Shown: piece after piece, positions 1 through 8,764 of the stretch
Layout of the letters: each line of letters opens with the position of its first letter
Position numbering within the stretch: position 1 is the stretch's first letter
Source of the DNA: Planococcus halocryophilus
GTDB lineage: Bacteria > Bacillota > Bacilli > Bacillales_A > Planococcaceae
Reading direction: 5' to 3'
DNA: 64,000 bases
Assembly: GCF_001687585.2 (NCBI RefSeq)
Contig: NZ_CP016537.2
Span: 406,001 to 470,000, forward strand
The notes under the pieces: model-generated
Told to the model about the DNA's origin: nothing
The model's database searches: none
Seen by the model: the letters and a program-made list of their open reading frames with translations, nothing else
Program-made: the position numbers and the translations under genes

Positions 1-4
1 GCAT
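1..4 (-). CDS. Start codon of a leftward gene running off the left edge
   Basis: On the minus strand an AAAGGAGG ribosome site (plus-strand 12-19) sits 7 nt before an ATG whose complement is at 2-4. Spacing and strength are ideal, so a gene very probably begins here and continues beyond the window. Nothing can be said of its product. It is divergent from the gene at 225, and the 220 bp between them should hold both promoters. Confidence 0.5.
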
Positions 5-224
5 GGATATGCCTCCTTTGTCTTTATTAAAGTTTCCCCTATGCTTTAGTGTATTAAACAGAAAATGCGCCAACAATTACAGATTCACAAAGAGAGAACG
101 AAAACTTTAACGCTTAAAACAGCATGCTGAACAACTGAACCACTTCAAAATGACGCCGTGTAAAAGGGTTTTGATCTAGCCATGGCGAACTAGTTACATT
201 AACAGCAAAATAAAGAGGTGTATT

Positions 225-887
225 ATGCAAAAATCATTTGTTATGTCGTGGAGTGGTGGAAAAGATTCAGCCCTTGCTTATTACCGAGCGGTATTAAAAG
301 GACATGTACCGATAGCGTTATTTACAATGTTCGAAGAAGACGGAACTAAATCACGGTCACACGGCTTGCCCATTGAAGTAATGGAAGCGCAAGCTGAACG
401 TATGGGTTTGCCTTTAATTATTGGTAAAGCTAGTTGGTCGGGATATGAAAGAGAATTTATCGAACAGCTAAAAACCTTTAAATTGCAAGGTATTGAGATG
501 GGTGTGTATGGCGATATCGATTTGCAAGATCATTTAGACTGGGTCGAAAAGGTTAGCTCTGAAGCAGAAATGGGCGTCCTTCATCCGCTTTGGCAAGAAC
601 CACGCAAATCATTGTTGAAAGAGTTAATCGAAGAAGGATTTAAGTCGGTCATAACTGTTGTCGATACAAGTCGACTAGACGAACACTTTTTAGGGCGTGA
701 GTTTACACATGAGTTAATCGATGAGCTAGAAGCGGAAGGTGTTGACGCTTGTGGTGAAAAAGGGGAATTCCATACAATCATCGTCGACGGTCCTATCTTT
801 GTAGAACCAGTTCCTGTTCGATTTGGTGAAAAGACACACGTTGGAAATTACGCGATATTGGAAGTGAAACTTCATTCGGAGGAGTGA
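225..887 (+). CDS. Dph6-type ATP pyrophosphatase (diphthine--ammonia ligase family)
   Basis: A 220-residue N-type ATP pyrophosphatase. The PP-loop SGGKDS is at residues 10-15, and the family's C-terminal GEKGEFHT block is at about 177-184. Archaeal and eukaryotic relatives amidate diphthine on elongation factor 2. Bacteria lack diphthamide, so the substrate here is unknown; an ATP-dependent amidation or adenylation is inferred from the fold. AAAGAGGTG precedes the ATG. The stop at 885-887 abuts the start of the following acetyltransferase, so the two are probably one operon. Confidence 0.8.
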   Translation: MQKSFVMSWSGGKDSALAYYRAVLKGHVPIALFTMFEEDGTKSRSHGLPIEVMEAQAERMGLPLIIGKASWSGYEREFIEQLKTFKLQGIEMGVYGDIDLQDHLDWVEKVSSEAEMGVLHPLWQEPRKSLLKELIEEGFKSVITVVDTSRLDEHFLGREFTHELIDELEAEGVDACGEKGEFHTIIVDGPIFVEPVPVRFGEKTHVGNYAILEVKLHSEE

Positions 888-1889
888 TTGTGGATGATTC
901 GAATTATGGGAATGGAAGAAAAGCATATTCGGCAAATGTCTGTGTTGCTAGCAAAGCGACACGAACGAGAACGGAAAATTTTTAACTTTCTACCTGAAAG
1001 ATTTGAAGAAATCGATGACGCAGAAGAAGTATTGCGAAATGTATTAAAACGTCCTTATATTAATGGCATTGTAGCAGTTAGAGAAATTGATGTTATTGGT
1101 TATTTGCTGTATGAATTCAAAGAAGACGCCAGACACGGGCGTTATGTTTGGATGGACTACGAATCAATCTCCATTAGCGAACATGAACATCCGCGACTGT
1201 TAAGACTATTGTATGCAAATGCGGGCGCTGAATGGATTAAGCATGGCTATTTCCAACATATGTTGATGGCACCTCTCGGCGACGAAAAAGTCATTGACCA
1301 ATGGCTAGATCAATCATTTGCGTTTGACCAAAAATATGGAGTTCTTTCACTAAATCATTTTGAAGCTACAAACGGCACTATTCCGAAGTTGGAATTTCGT
1401 AAAGGCAGCAAAGAAGATTCACCACTCTTAAAGAAAATGGCCATGTGGAATAGTATTCATCAGTCAACAGCTCCTTCTTGGTTACCTATCACACGAGAAA
1501 CGTTGGAAAATGTTAAAGAAAGCTATGAAGCATTGGCAGAAGACCAAGCCGCTTATTTATGGTTAGCCGACCAAGGAGATCGAATTGCTGGATTCCATGT
1601 GTATTTTCGGAAAGAAGAGCGATTAAGTTTAGTGATTCCGGAGAAATGTGTAGAACTGCCAGCAGCTTCAACAAACCCAGAGCTTCGTGGAAGAGGCGTT
1701 GGGCGTGCATTAGCAAACCATTGTTTTAAAGAAATGAAAAACCAAGGATTTGACTATATTTATGCGGATTGGCGTACAGCAAATCAGTTAGCGTCCTATT
1801 TCTGGCCGCGAATGGGCTTTCAACCAATTATGGTTCGCATGACAAGGCAAGTTGACCCGCGTATTACCTGGGCACACGGGGAAGAGTAG
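888..1889 (+). CDS. GNAT family N-acetyltransferase, two-domain
   Basis: A 333-residue protein, about twice the length of one GNAT domain. The C-terminal half carries the acetyl-CoA loop RGRGVGRA at residues 267-274, followed by the usual Y-F-W-x-x-M-G-F block. The N-terminal half is probably a degenerate GNAT domain. The substrate is unknown. The start is TTG at 888, directly after the upstream stop, or the in-frame ATG at 894; GGAGG at 878-882 suits either. Its terminator is shared with the convergent lipoprotein gene. Confidence 0.8.
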   Translation: MWMIRIMGMEEKHIRQMSVLLAKRHERERKIFNFLPERFEEIDDAEEVLRNVLKRPYINGIVAVREIDVIGYLLYEFKEDARHGRYVWMDYESISISEHEHPRLLRLLYANAGAEWIKHGYFQHMLMAPLGDEKVIDQWLDQSFAFDQKYGVLSLNHFEATNGTIPKLEFRKGSKEDSPLLKKMAMWNSIHQSTAPSWLPITRETLENVKESYEALAEDQAAYLWLADQGDRIAGFHVYFRKEERLSLVIPEKCVELPAASTNPELRGRGVGRALANHCFKEMKNQGFDYIYADWRTANQLASYFWPRMGFQPIMVRMTRQVDPRITWAHGEE

Positions 1890-1923
1890 AGAAGAGCTTG
1901 TAAACACAAATAAAACCGATAGC

Positions 1924-1970
1924 AAAAGCCGATAAGTTCTCCGACTGGAGATGTTATCGGCTTTTTTATT
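1924..1970. terminator. Bidirectional rho-independent terminator
   Basis: AAAAGCCGATAA (1924-1935) pairs with TTATCGGCTTTT (1954-1965), with an inner TCTCC/GGAGA helix. T-rich on one flank and A-rich on the other, it lies between convergent genes and should serve both. Confidence 0.85.
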
Positions 1971-2526
1971 TACTCACTTTAAAATCAATTAACGCATTGA
2001 GATTATAGAACGTTTTAGAGTCATCAGTGTTTTCGATGAAAAAATCTGCATATCCGGACATTTTATAATAACCAAAAGGAAACTTATTGTCTGAGATATG
2101 TTGAACAAATTCAATATAAGCATCATCGTCTTCAGTGCTGTATCCACCGCTGCCTGAATAGTATTCTTTTATAGGCACGCCTTTTGTTAATACTGTAATC
2201 AGTAACGGTTCATTCATGGCATATGCCACAGAATAATTTCTTGTTTCTTCGTAAATCGGGAAATGAAAAGGGGAAGCGGCATGGGAAATTTCAATGCTTT
2301 CCAACTCGCCGGTATATTCCAACTCGGCATATACTTCTACATTCTCACCTTCTGTATACTGTTCTTTCTCTGTTATTAAACGATAAGTAAAGTCGCCTTC
2401 TATTGTTTCAGCTTGTGGGCTCGTTACATGAAAGTCGGTTAAGTCGTCCTGTGGTGTTGAATCAGTTCCACAGGCGGATTGCAATAAAGCCAAACCAATA
2501 ATTCCTGCAATCGAAAAAGTTTTCAT
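1966..2526 (-). CDS. Putative lipoprotein of unknown function
   Basis: About 186 residues starting MKTFSIAGIIGLALLQSAC. A short charged N-terminus, a hydrophobic stretch and a cysteine at residue 19 indicate lipoprotein export, although Q at -3 of the lipobox is not typical. The ATG at 2526 is chosen over a longer frame because AAAGGAGG lies 10 nt upstream. The mature part is acidic and looks beta-rich. I recognise no family. The gene precedes nothing on its strand and follows the peptidase at 2586-3140, with which it may be co-transcribed. Confidence 0.65.
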   Translation of the reverse strand: MKTFSIAGIIGLALLQSACGTDSTPQDDLTDFHVTSPQAETIEGDFTYRLITEKEQYTEGENVEVYAELEYTGELESIEISHAASPFHFPIYEETRNYSVAYAMNEPLLITVLTKGVPIKEYYSGSGGYSTEDDDAYIEFVQHISDNKFPFGYYKMSGYADFFIENTDDSKTFYNLNALIDFKVSK

Positions 2527-2585
2527 GACAATTGTGCCTCCTTTACAAATCAGACGAAACAAAGGATATATCCGTTACAGAAAAG

Positions 2586-3140
2586 TCACTCAATTTTATC
2601 TTCTGGACGCCACCCTTTTTGCAAATCACGAATCGACAAACCAAAAGTCATTTCAAGGTGAGGGTAGTCTTTAAAACGTTGCCAATCTCCTCCCCAATCA
2701 AACCCTAACTGTTTTCCAATAGCTGCCACTTCAAACCAATCACTTTTACCGTTGCCATTGTCGTCTCGCTCTATATCCCAAACTACAGAGTCGTCGTCTA
2801 GTCTCAATGCGTAGTCAATGGCTAAACCATAATTATGATAAGACTCACCAGCTGCTGCATAAGTAACGATAGCGCCAGGCATATTACGTCCTTGATTGTG
2901 CAAGCCCTCTTGTTCTTCGGGGGAACGATAGCCATCTGTTATTAAAATATCAATACCTATTTCAGCAGCTCTAGTTACCAGTAAATCGCGCTTTTCTTCT
3001 ACGATGGGATGCAAGCCAGAAGGCAAAGGGCGATTTTCCAAATCTTCACGAAATGCTAGTTCGTTTTCAATCCATATAAATAAAAAAACGCCAGTAACCA
3101 ATAGAAACACAATGGAAAAAGCGGTCTTTACATTTTTCAA
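2586..3140 (-). CDS. Membrane-anchored M15 peptidase (VanY/CwlK-like)
   Basis: A 184-residue protein with one N-terminal membrane segment (about 8-24) and an extracytoplasmic peptidase M15 domain. The metal-ligand blocks are visible: the SYHNYGLAIDYAL segment (His and Asp ligands) and YPHLEMTFG (the last His). The TDGYRSPEEQ block is also typical. CwlK-type members cut the L-Ala-D-Glu bond, and VanY-type members remove terminal D-Ala, from peptidoglycan peptides. The short length and the sequence favour the CwlK-like endopeptidase, but this is inference. Confidence 0.8.
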   Translation of the reverse strand: MKNVKTAFSIVFLLVTGVFLFIWIENELAFREDLENRPLPSGLHPIVEEKRDLLVTRAAEIGIDILITDGYRSPEEQEGLHNQGRNMPGAIVTYAAAGESYHNYGLAIDYALRLDDDSVVWDIERDDNGNGKSDWFEVAAIGKQLGFDWGGDWQRFKDYPHLEMTFGLSIRDLQKGWRPEDKIE

Positions 3141-3246
3141 AATTATTCACCTCTATCGGTTCTATTGTAGCAAAAATCACTATAAGAGTATCGTGGGGAA
3201 GAATTTGGTAGGATAGAAGAAACAAACAGAGAGGGGATACAATAGA

Positions 3247-3978
3247 ATGGTAATCGAATTAATGAAAGCACACGCTTCTGTCCGTGATTATAAAGAAAAA
3301 CAATTAACGCGGGAGGAAGTTAGTGAACTTATAGAAGCAGCACAACACGCTGCCACTTCACATTTTGTCCAAGCCTATTCAATCGTTTGGGTCACGGATC
3401 CAAAAAAACGTAAAAAATTAGGCGAGCTATCGAAAAATGCGAAACAAATGGAAGGAGCGGGAGCGGTATTTCTGTTATGTGCAGATTATAATCGACTGCA
3501 GCACGCAGGGAAATTGCATGGACAAGACATCGTCTTTGATCAAGCAGAAAACTTACTAGTAGCTGTAACAGATGTTGGTCTGTTAGCACAAAACTTGACA
3601 CTTGCTGCAGAGTCTAAAGGATATGGCATTTGTTATATTGGTGGCGTTCGTAATGATATGGCAGCCATTAGTGAACTAGTTGGTTTACCTGAAGGCGTCT
3701 TTCCTGTTTACGGCTTAACCATTGGTGTTCCTAATGAAGCGAATGGAGTGAAACCACGTTTGCCAGTTGAAGCCATTTTACATGAAAATGAATACGATGA
3801 AGCTAAATACGAAACGATATTGCCAGAATACGACCAGACAATTCAATCTTATTATGAAAGCCGCGGCTCAAACCAAAAATCAGCTACGTGGACACAGCAA
3901 ATGACTCAATTCCTTAGCAAGCCACATCGTCAAGATTTAAAAGAAGTATTGGCGAAAAAAGGCTATCGCTTTAAATAA
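3247..3978 (+). CDS. nfsA: Oxygen-insensitive NADPH nitroreductase/flavin reductase
   Basis: A 243-residue NfsA/FRP-type flavoprotein that reduces nitroaromatics, quinones or free FMN with NADPH. Visible hallmarks are the N-terminal HASVRDYKE motif (FMN phosphate contacts), the HFVQAYSI block, the central GYGICYIGG loop, and the R-L-P-V-E and basic C-terminal segments of the NfsA group. Length matches the family. GAGAGGGGATAC upstream supplies the ribosome site. It is followed after 36 nt by an NAD(P)-binding protein and then a hydrolase, probably one transcription unit. Confidence 0.85.
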   Translation: MVIELMKAHASVRDYKEKQLTREEVSELIEAAQHAATSHFVQAYSIVWVTDPKKRKKLGELSKNAKQMEGAGAVFLLCADYNRLQHAGKLHGQDIVFDQAENLLVAVTDVGLLAQNLTLAAESKGYGICYIGGVRNDMAAISELVGLPEGVFPVYGLTIGVPNEANGVKPRLPVEAILHENEYDEAKYETILPEYDQTIQSYYESRGSNQKSATWTQQMTQFLSKPHRQDLKEVLAKKGYRFK

Positions 3979-4014
3979 CTTGAACATTTAGCAGGAATTG
4001 TGGGAGGGAAAGCA

Positions 4015-4629
4015 ATGAAACTGGCGATATTTGGAGCCACAGGCCGCGTTGGAGGAGAAATTCTAAAACGAGCTTTAGCAGATGGTCACGAAGTAAAAGC
4101 ATTGGTTCGTTCAGAAAAACTAGAAACACACCCGAATTTGGAAGTGGTAATTGGCGATGTGCGAAATGCGGAAGACATTGAAAAAACAATCGCAGGCGCG
4201 ACAGCTATTTTCAGTGCGATTGGAACAGACCGCACGACCACTTTGTCAGACGCTGCCCCTTTAATCGTCAAGTTAATGGAGAAAAATAATGTTCAACGAA
4301 TCATTTCCATTGGAACGGCTGGAATTTTAAATAGCCGATTGAGTCCAGGGCTTCTTCGCTATGAAGGTGGCGACTCAAAACGCAAAATGACATTTGCCGC
4401 GGAAGAACACGAAGCGGTTTACCGCTTGTTTGAAAAAACATCTCTTCACTGGACAATTGTTTGCCCTACCTATTTGCCAGACGGCGAAGCACGTGGCAAT
4501 TATCGGACAGAAAAAGATTTCCTGCCTTTAGAAGGCAAAGAAATAACAGTAGGAGATACGGCAGAATTTGCTTATCGTCAACTGAACTCAAAAGAATTTA
4601 TTCAAAGCCGTGTCGGGTTGGCTTATTAA
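4015..4629 (+). CDS. NAD(P)H-binding atypical SDR (NmrA/YwnB-like)
   Basis: A 204-residue Rossmann protein opening MKLAIFGATGRVGGEIL, which carries the GxxGxxG dinucleotide motif of atypical short-chain dehydrogenases. The usual YxxxK catalytic pair is not evident, so it may be a redox sensor or a flavin/biliverdin-type reductase. The ATG at 4015 is preferred over the GTG at 4000 because GGGAGGG sits about 8 nt upstream of it. It lies between a nitroreductase and an alpha/beta hydrolase in the same orientation. Confidence 0.8.
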   Translation: MKLAIFGATGRVGGEILKRALADGHEVKALVRSEKLETHPNLEVVIGDVRNAEDIEKTIAGATAIFSAIGTDRTTTLSDAAPLIVKLMEKNNVQRIISIGTAGILNSRLSPGLLRYEGGDSKRKMTFAAEEHEAVYRLFEKTSLHWTIVCPTYLPDGEARGNYRTEKDFLPLEGKEITVGDTAEFAYRQLNSKEFIQSRVGLAY

Positions 4630-4653
4630 TATGCACAACGATAAGGTGATTCG

Positions 4654-5376
4654 ATGAAAAAATGGCTGCTGCGTATTGTGGTAAGTGTTTTGGCATTACT
4701 AGTGATTGTCGTTGTTGGTTTTATCATTTATGCTCAATTTGATTATGGCCCGAGTGCTGTGCTAACTAAAAATGTGGATTTGACTGCAATTGAAAAAGAT
4801 GAAGAAGGCCTGTTTTTTCAACCGGGATCGCCAAACGGTAAAGGAATAATCCTTTATCAAGGGGCAAAAGTTGAAAAAGAAGCTTATGCTTATTTGGGTC
4901 AATCTTTAAGTGAACAAGGCTTTGCTGTATCGATCCCTCAACTGCCATTGAATTTTGGAATTCTGGGTGCTGGAACGGCAGATGACGTCATTGACGAACA
5001 TGCAGAAGTAGAAGAGTGGTTCGTTGGCGGTCATTCTTTAGGAGGCGTCGCCGCTTCTTTTTATGCAGAAGACCCATCCCGAAAACTTAAGGGACTGTAT
5101 TTTTTAGGTTCGTATCCTACGAGTGATTTTTCGAAAAGCGATTTAGCGATGCTGTCGATTTACGGTGAATTGGATGGCTTATCCAAAGTTCAAGATATTG
5201 AAGATAGTAAACAATTGTTTGCTAAAGATCGTTCTTTTGTAGAAATAGAAGGTGGCAATCACGCCCAATTTGGTTTATATGGTGAACAAAAAGGTGATAA
5301 TTCAGCCGAAATCACACCAATTGAGCAACAAGACCAAGTAGTAGAAGCGATAACAACATGGATAAACAAAAACTGA
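4654..5376 (+). CDS. Membrane-anchored alpha/beta hydrolase
   Basis: 240 residues with an uncleaved N-terminal membrane anchor (about 5-27) and an extracellular alpha/beta-hydrolase domain. The nucleophile elbow is GGHSLGG (about 127-133). A late GNHAQFG segment supplies the catalytic histidine, and YGELDG the probable acid. It is likely an esterase-like enzyme of the Abhydrolase_5 group; the substrate is unknown. AAGGTGAT precedes the ATG. It closes the nfsA-SDR-hydrolase run and is followed by a terminator. Confidence 0.8.
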   Translation: MKKWLLRIVVSVLALLVIVVVGFIIYAQFDYGPSAVLTKNVDLTAIEKDEEGLFFQPGSPNGKGIILYQGAKVEKEAYAYLGQSLSEQGFAVSIPQLPLNFGILGAGTADDVIDEHAEVEEWFVGGHSLGGVAASFYAEDPSRKLKGLYFLGSYPTSDFSKSDLAMLSIYGELDGLSKVQDIEDSKQLFAKDRSFVEIEGGNHAQFGLYGEQKGDNSAEITPIEQQDQVVEAITTWINKN

Positions 5377-5403
5377 CCCGGAGATCCCGAGTCAGTTTTT
5401 TTT
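5369..5403. terminator. Rho-independent terminator between convergent genes
   Basis: ACTGAC-c-CGG pairs with CCG-a-GTCAGT around an AGAT loop, flanked by A- and T-runs. It can end both the hydrolase gene and the leftward small membrane gene. Confidence 0.8.
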
Positions 5404-5656
5404 ATAGCTTAAATATAAAGAATGCCAGAAAGATAGAGATAATGACTAATGTGTTCACGATATACGAAGAACGTTTGCTAACAGGCTGATCAAGTGATGG
5501 AAATCGTTCGACCACTCGCATGGCTCCGTAAATAAGAGCAGCTAAAATCAGTAGCGTAACAACCAAGTTCATATCGTAAATACGCACGTCGATAAAACGG
5601 ATCAACACGACGGAAAAAGCTAAAATAATGCCATTAACTAAATTTTTTCGTTTCAT
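5402..5656 (-). CDS. Small hydrophobic membrane protein, unknown function
   Basis: 84 residues with about three hydrophobic segments (roughly 8-24, 30-47 and 63-82). The second and third are separated by a charged loop containing ERFPSLDQP. No family recognised. Its ATG overlaps the stop of the methyltransferase gene by 4 nt (ATGA), so the two are translationally coupled and it is the distal gene of that operon. Confidence 0.65.
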   Translation of the reverse strand: MKRKNLVNGIILAFSVVLIRFIDVRIYDMNLVVTLLILAALIYGAMRVVERFPSLDQPVSKRSSYIVNTLVIISIFLAFFIFKL

Positions 5657-6810
5657 AGGTACTCCTTTAATTCGTTTTCTAAAAAGGGTTTAGCTGACAG
5701 CAAAGAAGTGAATTGCTGATAACGTTCAAATTGTCCGGTGCTCGGTTTTTTACCGGTTTTATAGGCGCGAATCAAAATGTTTTTAGGGGTGTGTTCCATA
5801 TCGATAAATTCCATTAACTGCGTTTCATAGCCAACAAGCGATAGCAGTTCTGCACGAATTGAGTCGGTAGCCAGTGCGCTGAAACGTTCTTTTATCAGAC
5901 CGTGCTGAAGCATAATGCCGAGTTCAGGTGCATCGATTTGACTATTCAATTCATGCTGACAGCAAGGAACACTCAAGATGACTTTGGCATCCCATTTAAC
6001 GGCACGTGATAACGCCATATCGGTTGCTACGTCGCATGCGTGTAACGTGACAACCATGTCTACTGCGGATTCGTCATTATAATCGTTAATGTCACCCACT
6101 AGAAATTCAAGTTGCTCATAGCGCAAGTCTTGGGCAATCTGCTGGCATTCTTCGATTACTTCTTTTTTTAAATCGAGTCCGGTAACTCGGAGGTCCAAGC
6201 CTTTTTCGATGCGTAAATAATGATAAAGTGCAAAAGTTAAATAGGATTTTCCAGAACCAAAATCAAGAATACGGACGGTACGGTCTTGCGGCAAATAAGC
6301 GAGCGTGTCATCGATAAATTCGATAAAGCGGTTGATTTGGCGAAATTTATCGTATTTCTGCTTTTTGACTTTGCCATCTGAATTTTGAACACCAAGGCGC
6401 ACAAGAAATGGGTATGGAACGCCATCTTCTAATAAATACTGCTTTTTACGATTGTGCGAAAGTTCAACTTTTTGAGTGCCCGTTTGCTCTGTTTTCCAGC
6501 TAACTTTTGATTTTTTCGACAGCTGAATTTGAACTTTTTCTTCTGTAAATTGAAAAAGAGCTTGTCGAAAATCGATGAATAAGGAAGTTAATTTCGCTAC
6601 AGTTTCTTCTGGAGATAAGTTTTCGTGTTTTAACACATGTTCATGTTGGTATTCGAATTGAATGAAATAATCTTTTTTTATTTCAACGGGTTTTAGCTTG
6701 ATTCGTTTGACGTCACTTGACTTTAACCGGGGTTGGCTAATTGTGGCTGAAACAAGTTGTTTATCTAAAATTCGTTCTGCTAGTTGATCGTGCATTTTTT
6801 GTAAGTCCAT
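5653..6810 (-). CDS. SAM-dependent methyltransferase (Methyltransf_32/METTL25-like)
   Basis: A 385-residue class I methyltransferase. Motif I is ILDFGSGKSYLTF (about 181-193). An acidic VTGLDLKKE strand follows, and the motif IV region VVTLHACDVATDMAL continues into VPCCQHELN, a signature of the family named for mammalian RRNAD1/METTL25-type proteins. The N-terminal 140 residues are basic and may bind RNA. The target is unknown; rRNA or tRNA is a guess. It is promoted away from the acyl-CoA synthetase gene and coupled to the small membrane protein downstream. Confidence 0.8.
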   Translation of the reverse strand: MDLQKMHDQLAERILDKQLVSATISQPRLKSSDVKRIKLKPVEIKKDYFIQFEYQHEHVLKHENLSPEETVAKLTSLFIDFRQALFQFTEEKVQIQLSKKSKVSWKTEQTGTQKVELSHNRKKQYLLEDGVPYPFLVRLGVQNSDGKVKKQKYDKFRQINRFIEFIDDTLAYLPQDRTVRILDFGSGKSYLTFALYHYLRIEKGLDLRVTGLDLKKEVIEECQQIAQDLRYEQLEFLVGDINDYNDESAVDMVVTLHACDVATDMALSRAVKWDAKVILSVPCCQHELNSQIDAPELGIMLQHGLIKERFSALATDSIRAELLSLVGYETQLMEFIDMEHTPKNILIRAYKTGKKPSTGQFERYQQFTSLLSAKPFLENELKEYL

Positions 6811-6920
6811 TGTCGATCCCTTCCGTTCTGTGTAATGGTTTTAGTTTATCATGCAGCATACGTAAGAGCGAGTTGCCCGTCTTTTTTCGATACCGATTAA
6901 GTTCCGTTAATTGGGAATTT

Positions 6921-6954
6921 TGTGATAATATAAAGTTGAGTGAAAACGTTTTCA
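6921..6954 (+). promoter_or_regulatory. Extended -10 promoter and cre (CcpA) site
   Basis: TGTGATAAT at 6921-6929 resembles an extended -10. TGAAAACGTTTTCA at 6941-6954 is a perfect 14-bp palindrome that fits the Bacillus cre consensus TGWAANCGNTNWCA. It falls about 12 nt after the -10, so CcpA bound there should block initiation or early elongation of the acyl-CoA synthetase gene. Confidence 0.75.
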
Positions 6955-6970
6955 ACTAGGAGGATGCATT

Positions 6971-8614
6971 GTGAGTATTTTACATAAGACAGTTGGTCAA
7001 ATCGTAAAAGAACAAGCTGCAAAAAATCCAAAGACGGAGGCATACGTTTATCCGGAGCATGGGATCCGAAAAACGTATAAAGAATTTGACGAAGAAACAG
7101 ATCGTTTAGCAAAAGCATTTATGGGCATTGGGATTGAAAAAGGAGAACATATCGCCATTTGGTCAGACAATAAACGTGAATGGCTGTTGAGTCAGTTTGC
7201 CACAGGTAAAATGGGGGGAGTATTGGTAACCGTCAATACTAGTTATCAATCGAGCGAGCTTGAATATTTATTGAATCAGTCGGACGCGACGACTTTAATA
7301 TTAGGAGAAGAGTTTAAAGGAACGAGTTATATAGATATTTTAAAAACGGTATGCCCAGAATTGGCGACCGCTGAAAAAGGACAAATCAATAGTACTAAGC
7401 TGCCGCATTTTAAACGGGTAATTGTCATGAGCAATAACAATTATCCTGGAATTTACACGTGGCAAGAATTCGAGGCTTTTGCTGAAAAAGTTAGTGATGC
7501 TGAGTTTGAAGAACGCTTCGATTCGATGAATCCTGATGACGTCATCAATATTCAATATACATCCGGCACAACAGGATTTCCGAAAGGTGTTATGCTAACT
7601 CATTTGAATGTCGTCAATAATGGCAAAATAGTTGGCGATACGATGGCGTTAACGGAAAAAGATCGCTTGTGTATTCCTGTACCATTTTTTCATTGCTTTG
7701 GCTGTGTTCTCGGAACAATGGCGGCAGTCACGCATTCCACGACAATGGTCATTGCGGAGCAATTTGAACCAAAACGTATTTTGCAAATGGTACAGGACGA
7801 GAAATGTACAGGTCTTCATGGAGTACCGACGATGTTCATCGCGGAGTTAAACCATCCGGAATTCTCGTCGTTTGATACTTCAACATTGAGGACGGGAATA
7901 ATGGCAGGCTCGTCATGTCCGATTGAAGTGATGAAAAAAGTTATCAATGATATGGGTGCGTCTGAAATTACCATTGCTTACGGACAAACAGAATCGTCTC
8001 CAGTAATTACTCAGACAAGAGCCGATGATGATATTGAAAAGCGAGTGTCGACAGTTGGTAAGCCGCATGCCGGAGTAGAAGTGAAAATCATTGATCCAGC
8101 AACTGGGGAAACGGTGGAAATAGGCATGCCGGGAGAGCTTTGTACTAGAGGCTACCATGTGATGTCAGGTTACTATAAAAATGAAGATGCCACAAAAGTG
8201 GCCATCGATTCGGAAGGGTGGCTTCATACCGGTGATATCGCGGTTGAAGATGAAGAAGGCTATATCGACATTACAGGTCGGATAAAAGATATGGTGATTC
8301 GTGGAGGAGAGAATATTTATCCACGTGAAATTGAGGAGTTTCTTTACCAGCATCCGTCAGTGTTAGACGTTCAGGTAATAGGTGTGCCGGATCCAAAATA
8401 CGGAGAAGAATTGATGGCATGGATTATTTTAAAAGAAGATGAGCAACTCAGTGCGGAAGAGTTGAGAACTTATTGTAAAGGGAAGATTTCTCGCCATAAA
8501 ATTCCACGCTATATTGAATTCACGAAAGAATACCCAATGACAGCTTCCGGGAAAATACAAAAATTTAAGCTGCGTGAATTATCCATCGAACATAGCGAGA
8601 AAGCACAAGTTTAA
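6971..8614 (+). CDS. AMP-binding fatty acyl-CoA synthetase (YngI-like)
   Basis: A 547-residue adenylate-forming enzyme converting a fatty acid, ATP and CoA to acyl-CoA. The P-loop YTSGTTGFPKG is at about 196-206, the A5 motif YGQTESSP near 337, and the GWLHTGD hinge region near 416. The catalytic lysine lies in the C-terminal ASGKIQKFKLRE. Length and N-terminus resemble B. subtilis YngI. The GTG start follows AGGAGG. A cre site at 6941-6954 predicts glucose repression, in keeping with a degradative role. A strong terminator follows. Confidence 0.88.
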   Translation: MSILHKTVGQIVKEQAAKNPKTEAYVYPEHGIRKTYKEFDEETDRLAKAFMGIGIEKGEHIAIWSDNKREWLLSQFATGKMGGVLVTVNTSYQSSELEYLLNQSDATTLILGEEFKGTSYIDILKTVCPELATAEKGQINSTKLPHFKRVIVMSNNNYPGIYTWQEFEAFAEKVSDAEFEERFDSMNPDDVINIQYTSGTTGFPKGVMLTHLNVVNNGKIVGDTMALTEKDRLCIPVPFFHCFGCVLGTMAAVTHSTTMVIAEQFEPKRILQMVQDEKCTGLHGVPTMFIAELNHPEFSSFDTSTLRTGIMAGSSCPIEVMKKVINDMGASEITIAYGQTESSPVITQTRADDDIEKRVSTVGKPHAGVEVKIIDPATGETVEIGMPGELCTRGYHVMSGYYKNEDATKVAIDSEGWLHTGDIAVEDEEGYIDITGRIKDMVIRGGENIYPREIEEFLYQHPSVLDVQVIGVPDPKYGEELMAWIILKEDEQLSAEELRTYCKGKISRHKIPRYIEFTKEYPMTASGKIQKFKLRELSIEHSEKAQV

Positions 8615-8628
8615 AAGAAACTGGTATA

Positions 8629-8662
8629 AAAGGAAAGCGCCTTCTCGGGCGCTTTCCTTTAT
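8629..8662 (+). terminator. Rho-independent terminator
   Basis: AAAGGAAAGCGCC (8629-8641) pairs perfectly with GGCGCTTTCCTTT (8648-8660) around a 6-nt loop. Confidence 0.85.
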
Positions 8663-8764
8663 TTCATTTAATGGTCTTAGTTTAGTTGTATTCGTCTACG
8701 GGGACATTAATAAAATAAAGACTATCTTGAAATAGATGTAAAATGTGCAGGAAGGAGTTTGCAG

